Positions 41,746 to 50,122 of a DNA stretch of 64,000 nt are shown here, piece after piece. Source of the DNA: Legionella shakespearei DSM 23087. Its GTDB lineage: Bacteria > Pseudomonadota > Gammaproteobacteria > Legionellales > Legionellaceae. The notes below the pieces were generated by a model. The model worked only from the letters and a program-made list of their open reading frames with translations, searched no databases and was not told the origin of the DNA. The number at the start of each line of letters is the position of its first letter. The first letter of the stretch is position 1. The translations under genes and the position numbers were made by a program. Location: positions 22,056 through 86,055 of the forward strand of contig NZ_KB892386.1 of assembly GCF_000373765.1 (NCBI RefSeq), given 5' to 3'.

Positions 41746-42722
41746 GACTTGCAACAGTCTACGGTGTTCGCCCCAAAAGAACATTCAAAGAAGCCGCTAC
41801 TAAATTTCTGATGGAAAACCAACACAAACGTAGTATCAGTGATGATGCAGGGCGTTTGCGTGAAGTGGTTAAGTACATTGGGGATTTGCCTATTGAAGCA
41901 ATTCATATCGGTAGCTTGCAATCCTTTATTGAAGGTCGAAGAAAGGATGAAGTAAGCACGAGAACTATCAATCATGGTTTGATGATTGTTAGGCGTATAT
42001 TAAATTTAGCGGCTAGTGAATGGATGGATGAATTCGGTTTAACATGGTTAAACTCAGCGCCAAAGATAAAACTTTTACCTGAGCCAGATTTAAGAAAACC
42101 TTATCCATTAAGTTGGGATGAACAGCACAAGCTGTTTCAGCAGTTACCTGAACATCTGAAAAATATGGCTTTGTTTGCTGTAAATACAGGGTGTCGGGAT
42201 CGTGAAATATGTGAATTGCGCTGGGATTGGGAAATACAAATTCCAGAATTGTCACACATCATCGTTTTTATTGTACCAGGTGAACTGGTCAAAAACGGAG
42301 AGGAACGGCTGATTGTTTGTAACGAAACAGTTCGGGAAGTGATAGACGGGGAGAGAGGTAAGCATCCTACTCATGTCTTTAGTTTTAAAGGTCGACCATT
42401 AAGTCGTATGTTATCGACCGGTTGGCGACAGGCTAGAGAAAAGGCGAAATTGCCTGAAGTAAGAGTGCATGATTTAAAGCATACCTTTGGCAGACGATTG
42501 AGAGCTGCAGGGGTAAGTTTTGAAGACAGACAGGATTTACTTGGACATCGTTCAGGTAGGATTACAACCCACTATTCTTCAGCTGAGCTGCAAAGTTTAT
42601 ATCAAGCTGCGAATAAGGTTTGTGAAAATCGTAAAAGCGGTGTGATATTAACGTTGTTGCGAAACCCAAAGAGTAGACCTGCCAGTCAAAATACTCTAAG
42701 GGAAAGTCACGTAAGTTTGTAA
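41595..42722 (+). CDS. int: Tyrosine recombinase (integrase) of the element
   Basis: The product has 375 residues. An N-terminal basic region and SAM-like core-binding domain (TFKEAATKFLMENQHKRS) precede the catalytic domain with Arg in NTGCRDREICELRW, HDLKHTFGRRL, LLGHRSGRITTHYSS and the nucleophile Tyr in THYSS. The usual HxxR box has Lys in place of Arg (HDLKH), a variant found in related element integrases. It would catalyse site-specific recombination at the tRNA 90 bp downstream. A start at 41595 overlaps the excisionase-like gene by 151 bp; a later start would cut the N-domain. Confidence 0.93.
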   Translation: MGRKRTPGLQKRGSVWCIDKKVFGRRLCESTGTDNLEEAEKYLARRLEEIRLATVYGVRPKRTFKEAATKFLMENQHKRSISDDAGRLREVVKYIGDLPIEAIHIGSLQSFIEGRRKDEVSTRTINHGLMIVRRILNLAASEWMDEFGLTWLNSAPKIKLLPEPDLRKPYPLSWDEQHKLFQQLPEHLKNMALFAVNTGCRDREICELRWDWEIQIPELSHIIVFIVPGELVKNGEERLIVCNETVREVIDGERGKHPTHVFSFKGRPLSRMLSTGWRQAREKAKLPEVRVHDLKHTFGRRLRAAGVSFEDRQDLLGHRSGRITTHYSSAELQSLYQAANKVCENRKSGVILTLLRNPKSRPASQNTLRESHVSL

Positions 42723-42763
42723 GTGCGTGAGCTAGGTCACGCAAAAGTCACGCAAGGACTTTT
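42706..42763. repeat. Short repeats between integrase and tRNA (possible integrase arm sites)
   Basis: Three 9-bp direct repeats of the form GTCACGYAA lie at 42706-42714, 42736-42744 and 42747-42755, the first within the last codons of int. They combine with inverted copies to form two hairpins: GCGTGA/TCACGC around 42725-42742 and AAAAGTC/GACTTTT at 42743-42763, the second of which could end int transcription. Clusters of short repeats beside an attachment site are typical of arm-type integrase binding sites. Function is inferred. Confidence 0.5.
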
Positions 42764-42812
42764 GAGTTAAAACAGGTAATCAACGTAACTTATTGATTTT
42801 AAAGGTCTAAAT

Positions 42813-42889
42813 TGGTGGGCCCACTAGGACTTGAACCTAGGACCAACGGATTATGAGTCCGCTGCTCTGACCAACTGAGCTATAGGCCC
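42813..42889 (-). tRNA. tRNA with anticodon CAT (Met or lysidine-modified Ile)
   Basis: A 77-base cloverleaf with encoded CCA. The acceptor stem GGGCCTA pairs with TGGGCCC with one G-U, the D-arm has GCTCAGTTGGTCAGAGC, the anticodon loop is ACTCATAA in a GCGG/CCGT stem, and the T-loop is GTTCAAGTC. The CAT anticodon is shared by elongator tRNA-Met and tRNA-Ile2; the GGGCC acceptor and the CGGACTCATAATCCG anticodon arm look nearer to tRNA-Ile2 of E. coli, so the label is left open. It is the probable attachment site of the element, whose integrase lies next to its 3' end. Confidence 0.95.
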
Positions 42890-43017
42890 GATGAGGAGTG
42901 TATTTTAAACTTAATTTGCTTATTGTTCCAGTTTTTTTTGCTTCTTTTAATTTTCAAACTTAAATTTAAGAGCCGTTTTTTTATTGGATATTAAAATACG
43001 ACTCTATGCTTTTACAA

Positions 43018-44886
43018 TTAGCCTTCGTCACCTTCCAGGAAGCTTCTCAGTTTTTCTGAGCGGGAGGGGTGGCGGAGTTTGCGTAGGGCTTTGGCTTCGA
43101 TTTGGCGGATACGCTCTCTGGTTACATCGAATTGCTTGCCTACTTCTTCAAGTGTATGGTCGGTGTTCATTTCGATACCGAAGCGCATACGAAGAACTTT
43201 GGCTTCGCGTGGGGTTAATGTTTCCAGGATTTCGAGTGTTGCTTCTCTTAAGCCTTCTGCTGTTGCCATGTCAATGGGGGATTCAATGTTGTTGTCTTCA
43301 ATGAAGTCTCCCAGATGAGAGTCGTCATCGTCACCAACGGGTGTTTCCATTGAAATGGGCTCTTTCGCAATTTTCAGGACTTTGCGAATTTTATCTTCGC
43401 TTAGTTCCATTTTTTCGGCTAACTCTTCCGGTGTTGCTTCACGTCCGGTTTCCTGCAGGATTTGTCTTGAAATGCGATTTAATTTATTAATCGTTTCAAT
43501 CATATGCACAGGAATACGGATGGTGCGTGCCTGGTCGGCGATGGAACGGGTGATTGCCTGTCTGATCCACCAGGTTGCATAGGTTGAGAATTTGTATCCA
43601 CGGCGGTATTCAAATTTATCAACTGCTTTCATCAAGCCTATGTTTCCTTCCTGAATCAGATCCAGGAATTGCAAACCACGGTTGGTGTACTTTTTAGCAA
43701 TAGAAATTACCAGACGCAGGTTGGCTTCAACCATTTCTTTTTTAGCGCGTCTTGCCTTGGCTTCACCAATAGACATTTTACGGTTAATGTCTTTGATTTC
43801 ACTGATGGTTAATCCGTATTCTACTTCAAAAGAAGCTAAGCGGGATTGCAGGCGCAGTATTTCTTCTCTGTGCTCTTCTATTCTTGCTAAATCAAGTTTC
43901 TTGCCGTTTTTGCTGATAAGAGTATCTAACCATTTAAGATCGGTTTCCTGACCTGGGAAGGTATCGATAAACAGCTTGCGGGGGATACGTGCTTTTTCAA
44001 TACAAAGACGCATAATACCGCGCTCGAACTCTCTGATGTGATTACGGAGTTGGCGGAAATGGCGTGTTAAACGGTCTACCTGTCTTGAGGTCAGTTTCAA
44101 TTTCAGAAATGAATCCGACATGATTTCCAGCAATTCAACAGTTTTTTTGTTGGTTCTGCCGTGTTCTCTTATTGCCAAAGTTGCATTGTTAAAGTTTTCA
44201 CGCAATTCATCGAAATAGATTTTCGCCTGTTCCGGATTAGGACCGTCATCAACCTCGGCCATGCCTCCTTCACCATCTTCGTCTTCATCATCGTCAACAC
44301 TAAGAATAACGTCGTCTTGCTGATCTTCATCAAGCATAGAGCCAATGTTGGCAGCAGGGGCTATTTCTTCGTCTGAATCAGCAAAACCACTGATAATTTC
44401 ATTGAGACGAATTTCTTCAGCATTAAAGCGATCGTAATCATCGAGTACCAACTGTACTGTTTCAGGATAGTGCGCCAAAGATTTAAGAACCTGGAAAATC
44501 CCTTCTTCAATACGTTTGGCAATACGGATTTCGCCTTCACGAGTCAACAGCTCTACTGTTCCCATTTCACGCATGTACATGCGTACAGGATCAGTGGTAC
44601 GGCCGGTCTCTTTATCGACAGATGCAAGCACCATGGCTGCTTCTTCAATATCAGGTACTTCTTCTGTATTGAGGAGAAGGGCCAGCTCGTCATCGCCCGG
44701 TGGTAGTTCAAACACTTTGATGTTCATGCCCTCAAGCATGCTGATAATCACATCAAAATGTTCCGTATCTACAATGTTGGGTAACAAGTCATTAATTTGG
44801 CTATAAGTCAAATACCCCTGTTCTTTTCCCAGGCTAATGACTTTAGTAATTTGTGAGCTTTGCTGTTCTTGGTCATTTGTGGTCAT
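43018..44886 (-). CDS. rpoD: Primary sigma factor RpoD (sigma-70)
   Basis: The product has 622 residues from ATG 44886; an in-frame GTG six bases earlier is not needed. Region 1.1 ([13 protein letters not shown]), region 1.2 ([22 protein letters not shown]), the non-conserved acidic insert (about 170-230, very rich in Asp/Glu), region 2 ([20 protein letters not shown]), region 3 and region 4.2 ([26 protein letters not shown]) are all present. It directs RNA polymerase to housekeeping promoters. It follows dnaG by 89 bp on the same strand, completing the classic rpsU-dnaG-rpoD cluster. The 128-bp gap to the tRNA holds only A/T-rich sequence with a weak stem-loop. Confidence 0.98.
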   Translation of the reverse strand: MTTNDQEQQSSQITKVISLGKEQGYLTYSQINDLLPNIVDTEHFDVIISMLEGMNIKVFELPPGDDELALLLNTEEVPDIEEAAMVLASVDKETGRTTDPVRMYMREMGTVELLTREGEIRIAKRIEEGIFQVLKSLAHYPETVQLVLDDYDRFNAEEIRLNEIISGFADSDEEIAPAANIGSMLDEDQQDDVILSVDDDEDEDGEGGMAEVDDGPNPEQAKIYFDELRENFNNATLAIREHGRTNKKTVELLEIMSDSFLKLKLTSRQVDRLTRHFRQLRNHIREFERGIMRLCIEKARIPRKLFIDTFPGQETDLKWLDTLISKNGKKLDLARIEEHREEILRLQSRLASFEVEYGLTISEIKDINRKMSIGEAKARRAKKEMVEANLRLVISIAKKYTNRGLQFLDLIQEGNIGLMKAVDKFEYRRGYKFSTYATWWIRQAITRSIADQARTIRIPVHMIETINKLNRISRQILQETGREATPEELAEKMELSEDKIRKVLKIAKEPISMETPVGDDDDSHLGDFIEDNNIESPIDMATAEGLREATLEILETLTPREAKVLRMRFGIEMNTDHTLEEVGKQFDVTRERIRQIEAKALRKLRHPSRSEKLRSFLEGDEG

Positions 44887-44975
44887 AGGCACTTCTTTTA
44901 GGGACGATTTTAGAATCTACAAAAAGGGTTTGATTATAAACTTTGTAAAAGAAACATACCAGTATTTCAGGTTTT

Positions 44976-46715
44976 TTATTTTTCAACATGAGTTTGCATG
45001 TGTTTTTCTTTCAGTAAATCCTGCAAACTTTTTCGTTCTGTTTCTGTTAACCCTTCTTGCCGCGATTTGTTTATGTATTGTTGGATTATAAGCTCCCGAT
45101 TCTGTTCTTGTAAAAAAATAAGGGTATCAATAAATTCCCTTGCCAGGTCTAAGTCTGGAACCTGATGATCCCATGATGCCAGTTTGTTAATGGATTCAAA
45201 ATAGCTGGTATCTCTCCAGGATTCAATAAGTGTAGCAGTAGTTGCCTGTGGATGCTCAGACAGCCGTTTGAGAACAGCTAATAAAACATGGTGCTCTTTA
45301 GGATGGAGCAGAGTGGTTTGAATCTGTTCTGCACTGGCAGAATAAATTTCAGGATTTTGTAATAGTAAGGCCAGAGCAATGCGAAGTGGGGTGCGCGATA
45401 TGGTTGTAGCAGGCCCGGCTGGCGCTATAACTTCATTTTGATCAGCGAGAAGACGGTTGAGTCGGTCACTGTCCAAGTGGGTTTGGCGGGCAAGATCGTC
45501 AATAAGCAATTGTTTGTAGGAACTGTCTTCCATTTTTTGCAAATAGGGCTTCACCAGATTAATGAGCTGTGTTTTTCCAGCGGGGTTTGAGAGATTGATG
45601 TCTTTAGACAAGCTGGAAAAGAAAAAGCGATGCAGGGGCGTCCCTTGTTTTAATCGGGCTAAAAAGTTTTCTTTACCTTCCTCGCGAACCAGACTGTCTG
45701 GATCATGCCCCTCCGGCAGAAAAATAAAACTGGCATCCAGGCCGGAATTCAAATGGGGGAGGCTGCTTTCAAGGCCGCGCCAGGCAGCTTGCTTGCCGGC
45801 TGCATCACCGTCAAAGCAAAAAATCAGGCGTTTGGTATGTTTGGCTAAAAGCTGGATGTGATAAATGCTGGTGGCCGTGCCAAGGGTTGCGACAGCATTA
45901 AAAATACCATGTTGCGCCAATGCGATAACATCCATATAGCCTTCAACAATAATAATTTCTTCAATGGTATTTTTTTGACTGAGAATCTGATGCAAACCAT
46001 ACAGTTCACGGCTTTTTTGGAAAATGACTGTTTCAGGTGAGTTCAGATATTTAGGCTTTTGCTCAGGATCTAATACCCGTCCGCCAAACCCTATAATGCG
46101 ACCATGACGGTCATGGATAGGGAACATGACACGATTACGGTATCGATCGTACACTTTCCCTTCATCATTCTGAATCAGCATTCCTGTTGTAATCAGATCT
46201 TTCTGATGACGGGCAAAGGCTTTTTCCAGATTATGCCAGCCTTCAGGCGCATAACCGAGTTGATATAATTTGGCTACATTACCACTCAGGCCACGCTGGC
46301 GCAGGTAGTCTACCGCAGCCTGGCCATCGTGTTTTAATTTCTTTTGATAATACACACTGATTTCAGCGAGCAGTTTGTAAAGGTCTTGAGATGCATTATT
46401 TTTTTCTGTCTGACCTTCTCTGGGAATGGTTAATCCTACCCGTGCAGCCAGAGTTTCAATGGCATCAACGAAGCCTTGATTCAGATAATTCATCACAAAA
46501 CTGACGGCATTGCCTGAAGCACCGCAACCAAAGCAGTGATAAAACTGTTTTTTTGCTACAACATTGAACGAAGGGGTTTTTTCATTATGGAAAGGGCAGC
46601 AGGCAATATGGCTTGTTCCCCGTTTTTTCAGGGGAACATAGCTATCAATTAATTCAACCAGATCGGTGCGATGCAGGAGATCATCAATGAATGGCTGTGG
46701 TATTAAGCCAGACAT
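44976..46715 (-). CDS. dnaG: DNA primase DnaG
   Basis: The product has 579 residues. The N-terminal zinc-binding domain has CCPFHNEKTPSF and FYHCFGCGASGNA, giving the CHCC ligand set (residues 38-65). The Toprim core has IIVEGYMDVIALAQHG and CFDGDAAGKQAAWRG. The C-terminal helicase-interaction domain fills about 430-579. It makes RNA primers at the replication fork. It starts 8 bp after the yqeY stop, so the cluster is likely co-transcribed from the rpsU promoter. Confidence 0.98.
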   Translation of the reverse strand: MSGLIPQPFIDDLLHRTDLVELIDSYVPLKKRGTSHIACCPFHNEKTPSFNVVAKKQFYHCFGCGASGNAVSFVMNYLNQGFVDAIETLAARVGLTIPREGQTEKNNASQDLYKLLAEISVYYQKKLKHDGQAAVDYLRQRGLSGNVAKLYQLGYAPEGWHNLEKAFARHQKDLITTGMLIQNDEGKVYDRYRNRVMFPIHDRHGRIIGFGGRVLDPEQKPKYLNSPETVIFQKSRELYGLHQILSQKNTIEEIIIVEGYMDVIALAQHGIFNAVATLGTATSIYHIQLLAKHTKRLIFCFDGDAAGKQAAWRGLESSLPHLNSGLDASFIFLPEGHDPDSLVREEGKENFLARLKQGTPLHRFFFSSLSKDINLSNPAGKTQLINLVKPYLQKMEDSSYKQLLIDDLARQTHLDSDRLNRLLADQNEVIAPAGPATTISRTPLRIALALLLQNPEIYSASAEQIQTTLLHPKEHHVLLAVLKRLSEHPQATTATLIESWRDTSYFESINKLASWDHQVPDLDLAREFIDTLIFLQEQNRELIIQQYINKSRQEGLTETERKSLQDLLKEKHMQTHVEK

Positions 46716-46723
46716 AGTAATCC

Positions 46724-47167
46724 TTAGCTCAACTGAGCCTTAATCAAGGCACTTACCTGAGTCATATCGGCTCGCCCTTGTAATTTTGCTTTCAGTTGTC
46801 CCATCACTTTACCCATATCGGCCATCTTTTCTGCACCTGTGCTTGCGATGGCCTCATTAACCAATTGCTTTATTTCAGCTTCAGACAGGGGTTCAGGCAG
46901 GTATTTGGAAAGAATTCCTAATTCATATTGTTCTTGAGCAACCAGATCATCGCGATTGGCTTTTTCAAATTGGGCAATGGATTCTTTACGCTGCTTACTC
47001 ATTTTATCAAGAATAGCCAACATTCGCTCTTCACTGACTTCAATGCGTTCATCTACTTCAATTTGTTTTACTGCTGCGGTAATTAAACGTAGGGTAGTGA
47101 GCAGATTTTTATCTTTGGCGCGCATTGCGTCTTTAATATCTTCATTGAGACGTTCTTTAATTGTCAT
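46724..47167 (-). CDS. yqeY: GatB/YqeY domain protein
   Basis: The product has 147 residues from ATG 47167, with AAGGAAAT just upstream; an open frame to 47224 has no such site. It is the stand-alone YqeY tail domain (MTIKERLNEDIKDAMRAKD, LTTLRLITAAVKQIEVDER, KYLPEPLSEAEIKQLVNEA, GKVMGQLKAKLQGRAD) related to the tRNA-binding tail of the GatB amidotransferase. Its cellular job is not well defined. It is commonly found between rpsU and dnaG in bacteria, as here. Confidence 0.95.
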   Translation of the reverse strand: MTIKERLNEDIKDAMRAKDKNLLTTLRLITAAVKQIEVDERIEVSEERMLAILDKMSKQRKESIAQFEKANRDDLVAQEQYELGILSKYLPEPLSEAEIKQLVNEAIASTGAEKMADMGKVMGQLKAKLQGRADMTQVSALIKAQLS

Positions 47168-47268
47168 TGTTATTTCCTTAAAAACCAAAAGGCCACATAT
47201 AAATGTGACCTTGGTACAATACATAGGACGAGCTGCGAATTACACTAACAGTATTTGTCAGTTTTTAA

Positions 47269-47496
47269 TTATTTACGTCTGTGTTTCATGCTTCTGCGTG
47301 AAGAAGTATCGCGAGAAATTTTCTTCAGATGACGCTTTACAGCTGCTGCTTGCTTGCGTTTACGCTCTGCAGTTGGCTTTTCATAAAATTCACGGCGGCG
47401 TAATTCGGTTAAAATACCGGCTTTTTCACAAGAACGCTTGAAACGACGCAGTGCGTATTCTGGGTTTTCGCCTTCTTTTACACGAACGGTAGGCAT
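47269..47496 (-). CDS. rpsU: Ribosomal protein bS21
   Basis: The product has 75 residues from ATG 47496 and is strongly basic. [29 protein letters not shown] and [19 protein letters not shown] are the conserved bS21 sequence. It helps the 30S subunit in translation initiation. It is first in the macromolecular-synthesis cluster and has a near-consensus promoter at 47540-47568. Frames extending further upstream would run across that promoter and are rejected. Confidence 0.98.
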   Translation of the reverse strand: MPTVRVKEGENPEYALRRFKRSCEKAGILTELRRREFYEKPTAERKRKQAAAVKRHLKKISRDTSSRRSMKHRRK

Positions 47497-47539
47497 TAAT
47501 TTAATCCTCTGGTTATTTGATCTTATATATAGGTCGGCA

Positions 47540-47568
47540 ATTCTAGTGTGTGATGAATCGCTCGTCAA
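47540..47568 (-). promoter_or_regulatory. Sigma-70 promoter of rpsU-yqeY-dnaG-rpoD
   Basis: On the minus strand TTGACG (47568-47563) is followed by exactly 17 bp and TAGAAT (47545-47540), close to the sigma-70 consensus. It lies 44 bp upstream of the rpsU start and would drive the whole cluster. Confidence 0.8.
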
Positions 47569-47637
47569 GCCTAATCTATATCTTTCTTTATATTTTAGCA
47601 ATTATTCTCTATTAATGGATCTTTTTCAGATTTCTTT

Positions 47638-47669
47638 TTGCAACAGGCAGGAATTCTCTGTGATATAAT
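47638..47669 (+). promoter_or_regulatory. Probable tsaD promoter
   Basis: TTGCAA (47638-47643) and a perfect TATAAT (47664-47669, preceded by TGTGA) lie about 50 bp before the tsaD start. The 20-bp spacer is long, so the shifted box GATATA with 18 bp, or an extended -10 without a strong -35, may be used. Confidence 0.5.
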
Positions 47670-47719
47670 CCCGAGTCGGTTGATGAATTAATATTGACTG
47701 AAGTGATTGAGGTTGAAGC

Positions 47720-48721
47720 ATGCGTATATTAGGTATAGAGTCTTCCTGTGATGAAACAGGAGTAGCAATTTATGATGCACATTCGGGATTATTAGCCCAT
47801 GCCCTGCATTCACAAATTGCAACGCATAGAGTGCACGGTGGGGTAGTGCCGGAACTCGCTTCAAGAGATCACGTCAATTACCTTATTCCTTTAGTTAATG
47901 AAGCATTAAAGCAAGCACAGCTGAACAAGAGTGATTTGGATGGCATAGCCTACACAGCAGGTCCCGGATTAATTGGTGCTTTGCTGGTTGGAGCCTGTTT
48001 TGCCAAAAGCTTTGCTTACGCTCTTGATATACCGGCTTTGGCCATTCACCATTTGGAAGCGCATTTGCTGGCTGCAAAAATGGAAGACGCTTCACTTGAA
48101 TTTCCTTTTATTGCGCTTCTGGTTTCAGGTGGGCATTGTCAATTAATTGAAGTAAAAGGTCTGGGCGATTATCAACTGCTTGGTGACACGCTGGATGATG
48201 CAGTGGGTGAAGCTTTTGATAAAACAGCCAAGTTGATGGGCATTCCTTATCCCGGAGGCCCAGTTCTTGCCGCTTTGGCGGACCAGTGTGAATCGACCCC
48301 CTATCAATTTCCTCGTCCCATGATCGATAGACCAGGATTGGATTTCAGTTTCAGTGGATTAAAAACCTTCGCGCTGTCTACCTGGACTCGCAGCGCAAAG
48401 GAAGAATGTGATAAAGCACATATTGCCAAAGCATTTCAGGAAGCAGTAGTAGATACACTCATTGTTAAAGCCAAAAGGGCTATCCTGCAGACCGGGTGTA
48501 AAAATCTGGTAGTGGCGGGTGGGGTCGGTGCGAATAAGGCCTTGCGTCTTGCTTTGCAGGCGTGGATAAAAAGTATTGACGGTCAAGTATATTTTCCTGC
48601 TCTGGAGTATTGTACCGATAATGGGGCAATGGTTGCTTATGCGGGATGTATGCGGATGGTGTTAGGGGAGAGGGATGAGGGGATGGCTGTAGAAGTTAAA
48701 CCCCGCTGGCCTCTTGCCTGA
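47720..48721 (+). CDS. tsaD: tRNA N6-threonylcarbamoyladenosine transferase TsaD
   Basis: The product has 333 residues. It starts [16 protein letters not shown] and contains the metal-binding HHLEAH (about 111-116), [30 protein letters not shown] and the C-terminal [13 protein letters not shown] and [13 protein letters not shown], the full TsaD/Gcp pattern. It adds threonylcarbamoyl to A37 of ANN-decoding tRNAs. It is divergent from rpsU, an order seen in many gammaproteobacteria. A GAGG site precedes the start. Confidence 0.98.
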   Translation: MRILGIESSCDETGVAIYDAHSGLLAHALHSQIATHRVHGGVVPELASRDHVNYLIPLVNEALKQAQLNKSDLDGIAYTAGPGLIGALLVGACFAKSFAYALDIPALAIHHLEAHLLAAKMEDASLEFPFIALLVSGGHCQLIEVKGLGDYQLLGDTLDDAVGEAFDKTAKLMGIPYPGGPVLAALADQCESTPYQFPRPMIDRPGLDFSFSGLKTFALSTWTRSAKEECDKAHIAKAFQEAVVDTLIVKAKRAILQTGCKNLVVAGGVGANKALRLALQAWIKSIDGQVYFPALEYCTDNGAMVAYAGCMRMVLGERDEGMAVEVKPRWPLA

Positions 48722-48796
48722 ACGGGCGTATTTGGTGCATCTTGAGAGAACGTCCGTGGACAAGCCACGGGATGGTGGAAATCCTTTACGAGCCAA

Positions 48797-48830
48797 CCAG
48801 ATCTACGTCGTCTTGACAACGTAGATCTGG
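48797..48830. repeat. Inverted repeat, 12-bp arms
   Basis: CCAGATCTACGT (48797-48808) and ACGTAGATCTGG (48819-48830) are perfect inverted copies around a 10-bp loop, within the 331-bp gap after tsaD. There is no T-run. Related hairpins containing the words ACGTCGTC recur at 50.07 and 59.79 kb, so this is probably a member of a dispersed repeat family. Confidence 0.8.
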
Positions 48831-48841
48831 GAATGGCACAG

Positions 48842-48936
48842 TTTTGTAGCCCGTATTAGGCGTAGCCGTAATACGGGAATGAGTTGATTGCCACTTCGAA
48901 CCCGTATTACGGCTGGCGCCTAATACGGGCTACAAA
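48842..48936. repeat. Large inverted repeat, 36-bp near-identical arms
   Basis: The arms at 48842-48877 and 48901-48936 match in inverted orientation with two or three differences and a 23-bp centre. Each arm is itself palindromic (CCCGTATTA, then a short centre, then TAATACGGG), giving a double hairpin. The flanking word TGTAGCCCG also starts other repeats in the window. It behaves like a REP-type dispersed unit. Confidence 0.85.
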
Positions 48937-48976
48937 CTGGTACCATGCCACATTCAGGAGACGGTGGAAGAGTCAG

Positions 48977-49019
48977 CTGCTTGCAGCCGGGATGGTTCGT
49001 GCTTCCCGGCTGCAAGCAG
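48977..49019. repeat. REP-like hairpin before plsY end
   Basis: CTGCTTGCAGCCGGG (48977-48991) and CCCGGCTGCAAGCAG (49005-49019) are perfect 15-bp inverted arms with a 13-bp loop, followed by ACCGGGCTACA. The same unit appears singly at 50012-50040 and as a 29-bp inverted pair at 55997-56062. Confidence 0.85.
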
Positions 49020-49052
49020 ACCGGGCTACAGTTCTGCATGAAGTGTGTTCGT

Positions 49053-49898
49053 TTATTCTGTTTTTGGTTCTTTTGGTTCTTTTGGTTCTTTTGGTTTTCT
49101 GGGTTTGGGTGGTGCTTTTTTTGTTGGTTCTTCTGCCTTAGCTGGTTTTTTAGCTGGCGCCTTTTTGGGGGCTGCTTTGGGTTTTGTTTCTTTTACTGGT
49201 TTTGACTCAATTTCTATTGGAAATGGAGCGTTGATTTCTTTCGCTGATTCCTCGAACTCTGTGATAGCCTTGGGCGGCTGATCTTCCATTATTTCTTCTA
49301 TGACACTGTGTTTTAATTTGATTTTGGGTTCGTCACCATCCATCAGGCGGGTAATATTATTTTTGTGTTTGTATATGATTAATAACACCATAAAAAACAG
49401 CGGAGGGAAAATATCGATGCGCCCTATGAGCAGAAGAGTGTAGAAGGGTGCCAGAGTAATGGATACGATGGAGGCTAAGGACGAGTAGCGGGTGAAATTG
49501 GCTACTAATAACCAGGTGGCTGTGACCATAACGCCGATAATAAAATGAAATCCCAGTAACGCACCGATGGCTGTGGCTACTCCTTTTCCGCCTTTAAATT
49601 CAAAGAATACAGGATAGATATGCCCCACAACTGCAGCAAGTGCGGTGAAGGCAACGGTTACGGGTTCTGCATCAAGGGCTTTGGCAATCACTACGGGAAT
49701 GGTTCCTTTCAACACATCACCGAGCATGACTAATGCAGCATATTTTTTACCGGCAATACGCAGAACATTGGTTGCTCCAGGGTTTTTTGAACCTTCTGAG
49801 CGGGGATCGGGTAGAGCAAATGTGCGGCAGACAATAATTGCCGAGCTTACAGAACCCATTAAATAACCCACAACTACTAAAAATAAAAATTGAATCAC
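49053..49898 (-). CDS. plsY: Glycerol-3-phosphate acyltransferase PlsY with long charged tail
   Basis: The product has 281 residues, against about 200 for typical PlsY. Residues 1-195 are the normal polytopic enzyme with the three conserved loops: SEGSKNPGATN (34-44), FKGGKGVATA (101-110) and HKNNITRLMDGDEPKI (178-193). It transfers acyl groups from acyl phosphate to glycerol 3-phosphate, starting phospholipid synthesis. Residues 195-281 are an added hydrophilic Lys/Pro/Glu/Ala-rich tail ending in repeated KEP units, encoded by 9-bp tandem repeats near 49070-49095. The tail is likely disordered and cytoplasmic; its use is unknown. The gene is divergent from nothing nearby and ends in the repeat-rich gap. 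Confidence 0.94.
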   Translation of the reverse strand: MIQFLFLVVVGYLMGSVSSAIIVCRTFALPDPRSEGSKNPGATNVLRIAGKKYAALVMLGDVLKGTIPVVIAKALDAEPVTVAFTALAAVVGHIYPVFFEFKGGKGVATAIGALLGFHFIIGVMVTATWLLVANFTRYSSLASIVSITLAPFYTLLLIGRIDIFPPLFFMVLLIIYKHKNNITRLMDGDEPKIKLKHSVIEEIMEDQPPKAITEFEESAKEINAPFPIEIESKPVKETKPKAAPKKAPAKKPAKAEEPTKKAPPKPRKPKEPKEPKEPKTE

Positions 49899-50011
49899 CT
49901 GGAACTCCTTTGTAGGAATGAATTTTTATTATCAGATAATCTTTATTTGCAAGCAACTGAAAGTTGTTTTACGGGTTTTTTCAGGGGGAGACTTTGCCTG
50001 GTTGAGGCTTT

Positions 50012-50040
50012 GATCCCGGCTGCAAGCAGACCGGGCTACG
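50012..50040. repeat. Single copy of the REP-like unit
   Basis: The 29-bp unit beginning GATCCCGGCTGCAAGCAG and ending ACCGGGCTACG has the same sequence as the right arm of the inverted pair at 56034-56062. Here it occurs once, so it may be a half element. Internally CCCGG and CCGGG can pair. Confidence 0.8.
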
Positions 50041-50069
50041 CACTGTGCCATCCATCCTCAGATCCACAG

Positions 50070-50117
50070 ATCCACGTCGTCCTTCGCGCAGAAAGACGCG
50101 CTCAGGACGACGTGGAT
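50070..50117. repeat. Inverted repeat, 13-bp arms
   Basis: ATCCACGTCGTCC (50070-50082) and GGACGACGTGGAT (50105-50117) are perfect inverted arms with a 22-bp centre containing a smaller hairpin (CGCGC words). It is a shorter relative of the 44-bp inverted repeat at 59789-59901. It ends 5 bp before the hemW stop and may serve as a transcription end. Confidence 0.85.
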
Positions 50118-50122
50118 GATTT

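Larger units (their letters stand above)
1..42812. mobile_element. Integrative conjugative element, right part, inserted at tRNA(CAT)
   Basis: Everything left of the tRNA at 42813-42889 reads as one mobile island. A tyrosine integrase (41595-42722) with an overlapping excisionase-like gene points toward the tRNA 3' end, a full VirB/VirD4 conjugation operon lies at 8.3-24.4 kb, a divergent phage-type repressor sits at 24.6 kb, and metal resistance, defence and peptide genes fill the rest. Right of the tRNA are core genes starting with rpoD. The left attachment site was not seen, so the copper genes at the start of the window could be inside the element or could be chromosomal. No relaxase gene was recognised in the visible part. 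Use of the tRNA 3' end as the crossover site is inferred from integrase placement. Confidence 0.8.

Noticed and set aside
42813..42889. Second copy of the tRNA end as left attachment site within the window
   Set aside because: I looked for the word GTGGGCCCACTAGG in gaps at 8.2, 24.4, 36.1 and 41.2 kb by eye and did not find it; the left end is probably outside.
42984..43318. Open frames on the plus strand at the rpoD end
   Set aside because: They are antisense to rpoD and have no upstream signals.
48797..49019. CRISPR array
   Set aside because: The repeats are palindromic, of different families and without regular spacers; no cas gene is present.
49061..49100. Tandem T/G-rich repeats as a separate repeat locus
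   Set aside because: They are the codons of the KEP tail of plsY and need no other explanation.
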